A DNA stretch of 48,512 nucleotides, taken from contig CAMDRP010000011.1 of assembly GCA_945906965.1 (NCBI GenBank), positions 1 to 48,512 of the forward strand, read 5' to 3'. The stretch is from Opitutus sp. GAS368 (GTDB lineage: Bacteria; Verrucomicrobiota; Verrucomicrobiia; Opitutales; Opitutaceae). Numbering within the stretch: position 1 is the first letter of the stretch; each line of letters opens with the position of its first letter. The notes beneath the pieces are model-generated. The model was not told the origin of the DNA. It did not search any database and was given only the letters and a program-made list of their open reading frames with translations. A program made the position numbers and the translations under genes. Positions 42,764 to 48,512 of the stretch are shown here, piece by piece.

Positions 42764-42988
42764 TTAACGATGACTGCGAGCGAGCTCGGCGGCGGTCGCC
42801 AGCTCGTAGCTGATCTTACCTTCGGCGATCTCGCGCAGGGCGGTGTCTTCCGCAGAAAGTTTCTCCAATGACTCGATCAGCGGACGGTTGCCGCGCTTGA
42901 GTTGTTTCACGCGCAGGGAGACGACGTTAACGAGAATATTGGGATCTTCGATCACCTTGAGGGCGTTTTGGATGTAGTCGTCTCTCAT
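42764..42988 (-). CDS. rpoZ: DNA-directed RNA polymerase subunit omega
   Basis: The 74-residue product from the ATG at 42986-42988 (MRDDYIQNALKV) matches the omega subunit: IEDPNILVNVVSLRVKQLKRGNRP followed by ALREIAEGKISYEL. Omega assists RNA polymerase assembly by binding beta-prime. The open frame runs 66 codons further upstream, but that stretch is Arg-rich and unlike omega, so the short start is preferred. In other phyla rpoZ often follows gmk; here it lies alone between an SDR gene and a ferritin-like gene. Confidence 0.85.
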   Translation of the reverse strand: MRDDYIQNALKVIEDPNILVNVVSLRVKQLKRGNRPLIESLEKLSAEDTALREIAEGKISYELATAAELARSHR

Positions 42989-43182
42989 GGTAGGTTTGGG
43001 CTGGCCGTGAGCGGGTGTGGACCGGGCGCGAGGATCGCGACGGCCCACCGTGTTCTCGGCGAGTCGTCGTATATTAAAAAACGCCAGCGCCAAACGCGAC
43101 GTCCATTCCGGAGCGTAAGCCCCCGATCGGGCAACCCGTTCGCCCGCTACGTTCTTGAAGCGATTAAAAGGTGCAAGCCGAC

Positions 43183-44625
43183 TCAACCCGAAGTGCTTAA
43201 TTCACGCAGATCGGCGCGCGCGGTCGCGTAACTCGTCGCAAAGGCGGTGATGCGTTCGTCGGGCTGGCGGGCGTGGACACGGCACCATTCGCGGTAAAGC
43301 GCGGGCCACCAGTTTTCGTGCCGGGTGAGGCCTTGCGCGCGGTAGGAATGCCAGTCGATGAGCACCTTCGACCAGCACGCGTCCCCGTATTCGGTGGCTT
43401 TGCGCGGGTCCCCCATGACCTTGACGTACCAATCTCGCCCAATGCGCGCGTGCAGCACTTCGTCGGCCCAATCGTAATCTTGGATGAGCGCCGAAAACGC
43501 ATCGCCCGAGGCCACGCCGACTTCCCACTCGAAACGTTTCCCGGTTTTCGGCATCAGGCCTTGTTCGATAAAATAGAGTACCGCGTGACGCTCCAGCGGC
43601 GTGAGCTGCGTGTTGAGCGCGAGCGACCACGTGAAGTTAATGCGTACGAACTGCCGCCAATCGATCCCGGCGCGCACGAAACCGACTTCGCCCATCATGG
43701 CGTGGCGCGCTTCGTCCCAAAGCTGGCGCGTCATGTCCACGGTGTAGTCCCATGGCTTGCCGGGAGTTTCGGCGATGATACTCGCCATCATCTCGGGCAC
43801 GTCGATTTCGCGCAGCCGCTTGTAATACATCATGAGCGTCTTCGGTTCCGGCGGGAAGGTCTTGTCGTAGAGAAACGCTTCCGCGTGCACGCCCATGTTA
43901 TAGGAATCGGTGAAGCGCTCGTCGCGTCGCGGCGTGCCGTTGTAAACGTAGGGCTGCGCGGAGAAGTGGCGCTCGGGCGTGCTAGCGGCGGCGCTGGTTG
44001 CCTGCGGAGCGTGACCGTCGAGTGATCCAGCCAGGTTCAGCAAACCTTCGAGTTGATTCGTCCACGGGGCGAGAGCGGCGCGGCGCTCGGGCGCGAGGAG
44101 CTTGGCGAGAGCTTGTTCACCGAAGGCGATCATCTCGCCGATCTCGATCAAGGCGAAGCGACAGAGGCGAAACGACGGATGATCGACGAGGCGATTGGTT
44201 TCGCGTTGGTGGCGTTCGAGCGCGTCGCGCAGCGCCGGCAGGGCGTGATGGTAAATCCCGAGCAGCAGCGCATCGGTTTCGGGTGCGGCGAGGATTTCAT
44301 CGAAAAAAATGTCGAGCGCAGGGTGGGGCACGGCGTCGAGGCCAAGCGGTGGCTCGCGCATTTCACCGACGCGAGTGCGCCAGGCGGAGGCGTGTTCGGC
44401 GCAGTAATGCGCATGCAGGCTGAACGCCATTTTTAGTTCGTAGATGGGCTCGGCGGTGAGGCGTTTGATGAAAATCTCGTGGAGCCGGCGTAGGGTCCAG
44501 TGGTGGCGTTTAAGGCGGGCAACGCAGTCGTCGATGGAGAGCCCGGGCTGCATGGCTTCGGCAAACGAGGCGAGGCCGGCGAGGGGTGGTAGGTCGCGGT
44601 ACGAGCGGTAGGTCGTGGGGTCCAT
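43183..44625 (-). CDS. Ferritin-like domain protein (di-iron candidate)
   Basis: The 480-residue protein is almost entirely helical and contains two E-x2-H motifs, E305-x2-H308 (WDEARHAMMGE) and E389-x2-H392 (ADEVLHARIG). Earlier glutamate-rich helices include HAHYCAEHA and ALIEIGEMIAFGE. Such helices form the carboxylate-bridged metal site of the ferritin-like superfamily, seen in oxygenases, oxidases and reductases. The protein is longer than ferritin-type proteins and seems to hold two four-helix regions. I do not recognise a named family. It has no signal peptide and no clear operon partner; rpoZ lies 194 bases downstream. Confidence 0.65.
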   Translation of the reverse strand: MDPTTYRSYRDLPPLAGLASFAEAMQPGLSIDDCVARLKRHHWTLRRLHEIFIKRLTAEPIYELKMAFSLHAHYCAEHASAWRTRVGEMREPPLGLDAVPHPALDIFFDEILAAPETDALLLGIYHHALPALRDALERHQRETNRLVDHPSFRLCRFALIEIGEMIAFGEQALAKLLAPERRAALAPWTNQLEGLLNLAGSLDGHAPQATSAAASTPERHFSAQPYVYNGTPRRDERFTDSYNMGVHAEAFLYDKTFPPEPKTLMMYYKRLREIDVPEMMASIIAETPGKPWDYTVDMTRQLWDEARHAMMGEVGFVRAGIDWRQFVRINFTWSLALNTQLTPLERHAVLYFIEQGLMPKTGKRFEWEVGVASGDAFSALIQDYDWADEVLHARIGRDWYVKVMGDPRKATEYGDACWSKVLIDWHSYRAQGLTRHENWWPALYREWCRVHARQPDERITAFATSYATARADLRELSTSG

Positions 44626-44713
44626 GATAGGGAAGGAACGCGGGAAATGTATCTACGAGTAGGGCTATTTGTCGCGCCTAGAAGGGAATTTACTCGAACG
44701 CGGATGGGGAAGA

Positions 44714-44732
44714 GCACGCATCCTGCGCGTGC
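44714..44732 (-). terminator. Weak hairpin after fic gene
   Basis: GCACGC and GCGTGC (44714-44719 and 44727-44732) form a short stem downstream of the fic stop, followed on the minus strand by TCTTCCCC. It lacks a proper U-run. Confidence 0.3.
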
Positions 44733-44754
44733 GGTTACATCAAGGGCGAGTGAG

Positions 44755-46134
44755 TCAATCCAGCGGAAATTGGTGATCTGCTGACGGGTTTGCATCAGGT
44801 TTTTTAACCGCTAGCCCTTCAAGTTTATGGCCAAGATCGGCCGGTGCGTAGAATGCATTCACACGACCTTCTTTTTGAACAACCAATAGACTTTTTTCGG
44901 CTAGTCCGAATAAGTCATCGCGAGCGGTTTGAAATGCCACGTTGTGACTGCGTCGGTGTCCTTCGATAAGGTAGCGGGTGTTTGGTTCGCGCAAGGAGTG
45001 CGCAAGCAGGGCTTGTTGACGATGATTCAGGCCTCCAAGTCCGCGGAGCCGTTGACTGGCCGATCGTAATTCCTCTGTCCGATGTTTTACATAGGCGTGC
45101 AAGGCATCGACGGCTTCGCAAATCACCTCGGTCTGATGAAGAATGAAATATGTCAGGTCGTTGTCGTCTGTTTCCGTATGTAGAAATGCTCGGGCATAGT
45201 GGGAGCGGGAGCGCAGCAGGATCTGAGAGATCGAAATGAATTCAAAAAGCTGGTATCCTTGATGAAGCATGGACCAATAAAATAGTGCACGCGCCGTGCG
45301 CCCATTTCCGTCCACAAAGGGGTGATCATAACCCAGCCAGAAGTGTAGGATGATAGCGCGGACGACCGGATGGACAAAAAAATCAGGAGTTTTTCGATTG
45401 GCGAAATTACACATCGCGGCCAGCCGATCAGGCAGTTCGTTCGAGTCCGGCGGCACGTGAAAAATGGTGCCTTCCTGATCTTCAACACGAATGTCTTCGT
45501 GAGGCAGTCGGAAACGACCAGATGCGTCAGGCCGATCGAGAGTGTCTGCCGTGACAAGCGCATGGAGTTCCAACACGAGTTTTGGGGTAAGTTGCTGATC
45601 GCGAAGGGTGCGAATACGCTTCATCGTGACATAATTATTCAGGATCATGCGTTCGCTTTTATCGCGTGGCTGTCGTCCCGTCCTCAGTAGCTCCTTTGCT
45701 ACTTCGCGCGTCGTCGCAGCTCCTTCCAGTTGGCTGGAAGTGATGGATTCTTGGATAAGCGAGCTAATGATATACTGATCGCGACCACCTGGAGCCGTGA
45801 CTCCATCTGGCGTATCCAATGTGAAGCCCAGTCCCCGATCAATTTCGTGCAACTGGGCCAGAATCTTATCGGGAATTCCAAATTGAAACGGGTGCTGCTT
45901 TTTGTCTAAGAGAGGTATTGAGCGCAGTTTGGGCATTCGAGCCAGTTTGATTCCTAGCCACCATTCTTCATGACTTAGACCATCGGGCGCGGGGCGATGA
46001 CGGAGTTCATCCCAATGCAAATAACGATCTTGTTTCGCTAAAGCATTAACCTGCATAATAATATGCTCCACACGGTCCTTTGGGAAGCCCTGCATTTGCT
46101 TGAACCAAGGCGCAGGTTTTTGAGGGAGCTTCAT
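44755..46134 (-). CDS. Fic family protein, class II, with C-terminal winged helix
   Basis: The 459-residue product has the full Fic motif HPFVDGNGRTAR (H271 first), which transfers AMP or another nucleotide moiety to target hydroxyls. An N-terminal inhibitory motif S133-x3-E137-G138 (SSQLEG) places it in class II, where the glutamate blocks ATP binding. The N-terminal part has YLHWDELRHRPAPDGLSHEEWW; the C-terminal part has a winged-helix segment (SHNVAFQTARDDLFGLAEKSLL). I chose MKLPQKPAPW (46132-46134); an in-frame ATG at 46176 adds 14 residues. An 11-base direct repeat near the start may be its operator. Confidence 0.9.
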   Translation of the reverse strand: MKLPQKPAPWFKQMQGFPKDRVEHIIMQVNALAKQDRYLHWDELRHRPAPDGLSHEEWWLGIKLARMPKLRSIPLLDKKQHPFQFGIPDKILAQLHEIDRGLGFTLDTPDGVTAPGGRDQYIISSLIQESITSSQLEGAATTREVAKELLRTGRQPRDKSERMILNNYVTMKRIRTLRDQQLTPKLVLELHALVTADTLDRPDASGRFRLPHEDIRVEDQEGTIFHVPPDSNELPDRLAAMCNFANRKTPDFFVHPVVRAIILHFWLGYDHPFVDGNGRTARALFYWSMLHQGYQLFEFISISQILLRSRSHYARAFLHTETDDNDLTYFILHQTEVICEAVDALHAYVKHRTEELRSASQRLRGLGGLNHRQQALLAHSLREPNTRYLIEGHRRSHNVAFQTARDDLFGLAEKSLLVVQKEGRVNAFYAPADLGHKLEGLAVKKPDANPSADHQFPLD

Positions 46135-46137
46135 TCT

Positions 46138-46204
46138 AATTAGAGTTATATTGGACTCAGTTTGGAGTGCAATCATCTATTCCAATTTTAATAAATTAGA
46201 GTTA
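46138..46204 (-). repeat. 11-base direct repeat at fic promoter
   Basis: TAACTCTAATT (minus strand) occurs at 46138-46148 and at 46194-46204, 56 bases start to start. The downstream copy touches the fic start, and a TATAAC box overlaps it, with TTGCAC 16 bases upstream. The repeat could be the binding site of the Fic C-terminal winged helix. Confidence 0.5.
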
Positions 46205-46221
46205 GAATGGAATGTGGGCAC

Positions 46222-46250
46222 AAAAAAGGCGCGGCCGGAAAGGCCGCGCC
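46222..46250 (-). terminator. Rho-independent terminator of gnd
   Basis: On the minus strand GGCGCGGCC and GGCCGCGCC pair perfectly over a five-base loop and are followed by six U. It begins about 24 bases after the gnd stop. Confidence 0.9.
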
Positions 46251-46273
46251 TCGGAAACAGGTGCAGTCTTAGC

Positions 46274-47782
46274 TCACGCCTCTAATTGCGGGCGGTTTTT
46301 CTCGGGCCAGTCGATGTGGAAGAACTTGCCGCGGGGTTTGTCGGTGCGCTCGTAGGTGTGGGCGCCGAAATAGTCGCGTTGGGCTTGGAGCAAGTTGGCC
46401 GGCAGGCGAGCGGAGCGGTAGGCGTCGTAGTAGCTGAGCGCCGAGGCAAACGTCGGGATGCTGATGCCGCTCTCGACGGCGAGGCTGATGACTTTGCGCC
46501 AGTTGGCCTGGGCTTTCTGGATCGTCTGGTTGAAGTATTGGTCGAGGAGGAGGTTCGCGAGCTTCGGGTTGCGGGCGTAGGCCTCGGTGATTTTTTGCAG
46601 GAAGGCGGCGCGGATGATGCAACCGCCGCGGAAGATCTGGGCGATCTGGCCGAAGTTGAGTTTCCAGCCGTATTCGCCCTGCGCGGTGCGCATGAGTTGG
46701 AAACCTTGCGCGTAGGAGCAGATTTTCGAGCAGTAGAGCGCGTCGTGGATGGCCTTGATGAGCTCCTTCTTCTTCGCGGGGTAAACTTTTTTAACCTTGG
46801 GGCCTTTGAGGACCTTCGAGGCGGCGACGCGCTCTTCCTTGATGGCGGAGAGGCAGCGAGCGAAGACGGATTCGGCGATCGTCGGAGCGGGCACGCCCAT
46901 GTCGAGGGCGTTGACGGAGGTCCATTTGCCGGTGCCTTTTTGGCCGGCGGTATCGAGGACGATGTCGACGAAGGGCTTCTTGGTGACGGGGTCTTTTTGC
47001 TTGAGGATGTCGGCGGTGATTTCGACCAGGAAGCTGTCGAGCGCGCCTTTATTCCAAGCGGAGAAAATTTCGCCCATCTCGGCGGGCTTGAGGCCGAGGA
47101 GGCCCTGCATGAGGGAATAGGCCTCACAGATCATCTGCATGTCGCCATACTCGATGCCGTTGTGAACCATCTTCACGTAGTGGCCGGCGCCGTTTTCACC
47201 GATGTAGGTGGTGCAGGGGACGCCGCCTTTGACGGGTTTGCCGGGGGTGGCGCCCATGATGGGTTTGCCGGTCTTCTTATCGACCTTGGCGGCGATCGCG
47301 GTCCAGATCGGCTTGAGTTCTTCCCAGGAGGATTTCTCGCCGCCGGGCATGAGGGACGGGCCGAAGCGGGCGCCCTCTTCACCGCCGGACACGCCGGAGC
47401 CGATGAAGCGGAGACCTTTTTCTTTGAGCGCTTTTTCGCGGCGGATCGTGTCGGTCCACAGAGCGTTGCCGCCGTCGATGATGATGTCGTTAGGCGCGAG
47501 GAGCGGAATGAGGCCGTCGATCACGGCATCGGTGGCTTTGCCCGCTTGAACCAGGATCACAATCTTGCGCGGGAGCGCGAGCGACTGGACGAATTCTGAC
47601 AGCGATTTACTGCCCACCACACCGCCGGGGGTACCGGGGTTTTCCGCGACAAACTTTTCGGTTTTCTCGACCGTGCGGTTATAAACCGAGATCTGGAAGC
47701 CGTGGTCGGCAATATTGAGAGCGAGGTTCTGACCCATCACGGCGAGTCCGATGAGTCCGATGTCAGAGTGCGTTTTGACCAT
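46274..47782 (-). CDS. gnd: 6-phosphogluconate dehydrogenase, decarboxylating
   Basis: The 502-residue enzyme oxidises 6-phosphogluconate to ribulose 5-phosphate, CO2 and NADPH in the pentose phosphate pathway. It has the cofactor motif [53 protein letters not shown] and the catalytic [15 protein letters not shown] segment. The C-terminal domain includes [15 protein letters not shown] and ends in the ERTD-PRGKFFH tail. Length matches the long, homodimeric class. It is a single-gene unit ended by a strong hairpin. Confidence 0.97.
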   Translation of the reverse strand: MVKTHSDIGLIGLAVMGQNLALNIADHGFQISVYNRTVEKTEKFVAENPGTPGGVVGSKSLSEFVQSLALPRKIVILVQAGKATDAVIDGLIPLLAPNDIIIDGGNALWTDTIRREKALKEKGLRFIGSGVSGGEEGARFGPSLMPGGEKSSWEELKPIWTAIAAKVDKKTGKPIMGATPGKPVKGGVPCTTYIGENGAGHYVKMVHNGIEYGDMQMICEAYSLMQGLLGLKPAEMGEIFSAWNKGALDSFLVEITADILKQKDPVTKKPFVDIVLDTAGQKGTGKWTSVNALDMGVPAPTIAESVFARCLSAIKEERVAASKVLKGPKVKKVYPAKKKELIKAIHDALYCSKICSYAQGFQLMRTAQGEYGWKLNFGQIAQIFRGGCIIRAAFLQKITEAYARNPKLANLLLDQYFNQTIQKAQANWRKVISLAVESGISIPTFASALSYYDAYRSARLPANLLQAQRDYFGAHTYERTDKPRGKFFHIDWPEKNRPQLEA

Positions 47783-47947
47783 AAAGAGGTCGTCTTGTTA
47801 GCCTGCTTCCGGCCTGAAACCAACCTGTTTCTACAATTAGCCTTAAAAATTCCGTCTTGGCAGAGGGTGTCCAACCCGAATGCGTCTTTAATAACCTAGC
47901 TGAACCGGCGTACTTTTTATGATAAACCCGTCTGAACTAAATCATTA

Positions 47948-48391
47948 TTAAGTTTTTAGCTGATGAGCGAAGTCGCCGCGAGTGGCGCAATTAATCCAGA
48001 CCGTGGCTCCGTCGGCGTAGTGTTCTTTTTTCCAAATCGGCACGCGGGCCTTGGTCTCATCGATGAGATAACGGCAGGCATCAAACGCCGCCCCTCGGTG
48101 CGCGGCGGCCACGCCGACCCACACCGCGAGCTCGCCGATTTTGAGGGCGCCCACGCGGTGCACGCAGACGGCGCCGCGGATTGCGAACCGCTCCCGCGCT
48201 TCAGCGAGTATCCGCGCCCCTTCTTTTTCTGCGAGCGGCGCATACGCTTCGTAGTCGAGCGCGAGTACGGGTTGGCCGTCGTTATGGTCACGCACCCAGC
48301 CTTCAAACGTCACACACGCGCCCGCGTGTGCATCGGCGAGCGTGCGTTGCAACGCGGCGGGATCGAGAGGCTCGGTCGAAATACGAAACAT
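47948..48391 (-). CDS. moaE: Molybdopterin synthase catalytic subunit
   Basis: The 147-residue protein transfers sulfur from thiocarboxylated MoaD to precursor Z, forming molybdopterin. It contains GACVTFEGWVRDHNDG, LDYEAYAPLAEKE, VHRVGALKIGELAVWVGVAAAHRGAAFDACRYLIDETKARVPIWKKEHYADG, which includes the conserved lysines and the R-G of the family. It lies 34 bases downstream of moaD in the same orientation. A molybdoenzyme must exist elsewhere in the genome; none is in this window. Confidence 0.95.
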   Translation of the reverse strand: MFRISTEPLDPAALQRTLADAHAGACVTFEGWVRDHNDGQPVLALDYEAYAPLAEKEGARILAEARERFAIRGAVCVHRVGALKIGELAVWVGVAAAHRGAAFDACRYLIDETKARVPIWKKEHYADGATVWINCATRGDFAHQLKT

Positions 48392-48425
48392 TTTGAAAAT
48401 ATAATTCCTCAGCTGTCGGCGCCGC

Positions 48426-48512
48426 TTAACCCCCGGCTACGGGCGGGATAAACACCACGGTTTGCCCGTCACTTAAGGGCGTGTCCCAAGCGACGAAGTT
48501 TTCATCCACGGC
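48426..48512 (-). CDS. moaD: Molybdopterin synthase sulfur carrier subunit, partial
   Basis: The last 28 codons of a frame running off the right edge end in DGQTVVFIPPVAGG and TAA (48426-48428). The terminal Gly-Gly, preceded by V-x-F-I-P-P-V-A-G-G, is the hallmark of MoaD, which carries the thiocarboxylate used by MoaE. The neighbouring moaE confirms the call. The N-terminal part lies outside the window. Confidence 0.85.
   Translation of the reverse strand, partial: AVDENFVAWDTPLSDGQTVVFIPPVAGG

Noticed and set aside
42989-43186. N-terminal extension of rpoZ
   Set aside because: Omega subunits start about 10 residues before the NILV motif; the extra 66 codons resemble non-coding translation.

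Overview
The window looks like a chromosomal segment of a GC-rich member of the Verrucomicrobiota, most likely an Opitutaceae-type bacterium. The argument rests on two 'PVC-type' heme-binding propeller/cytochrome c proteins, a DUF1080 hydrolase, a Tat-exported Gfo/Idh/MocA dehydrogenase, TIM-barrel sugar isomerases, and start codons that generally lack Shine-Dalgarno sequences. The species is inferred from gene content only. No rRNA, tRNA, CRISPR array or insertion sequence was seen. No gene-free stretch exceeds 300 bases.

Layout. 1-3.4 kb (minus strand): end of an unidentified membrane protein, dnaN, pssA coupled to a RelE-like gene, and a DUF2007 protein. 3.5-6.9 kb: small accessory genes (alkaline-phosphatase-fold hydrolase, GNAT, DUF4202, cysteine-cluster protein, DUF1643). 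7-12.2 kb: a SWIM/SNF2 helicase and glycyl-tRNA synthetase. 12.3-15.5 kb: a DegP-type protease behind a sigmaE-like promoter, then a Tat-exported Gfo/Idh dehydrogenase facing it across a bidirectional terminator. 15.6-19.1 kb: nadA-nadC-nadB operon for de novo NAD synthesis. 19.2-34 kb (plus strand): an AraC regulator followed by a long carbohydrate cluster: FG-GAP protein, phosphomannose-isomerase-like cupin, two TIM-barrel isomerases, a cytosolic Gfo/Idh dehydrogenase, a giant ThuA-SGNH-propeller-cytochrome c fusion, DUF1080, and a second propeller-cytochrome c protein. 34.2-34.9 kb: an AbiE-type antitoxin whose toxin gene has decayed to a 33-codon stub. 35.1-37.3 kb: a GMC flavin dehydrogenase and its Tat-exported small subunit. 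37.4-42.7 kb: a mutarotase-like protein, a VTT membrane protein and a four-gene sugar/acid catabolic operon. 42.8-48.5 kb: rpoZ, a ferritin-like protein, a Fic protein, gnd, moaE and the end of moaD.

How the genes may work together. The GMC dehydrogenase with its small subunit, the exported c-type cytochromes, DUF1080 (a family that includes 3-keto-disaccharide hydrolases), two Gfo/Idh dehydrogenases and the sugar isomerases together resemble a pathway in which glycosides are oxidised at C3 outside the cytoplasm, cleaved, and converted inside. This is inference from family membership. A bipartite 28-base motif with identical half-sites and spacing lies about 70 bases upstream of both the exported Gfo/Idh gene and the FG-GAP gene, next to the AraC regulator, and may tie the two loci into one regulon.
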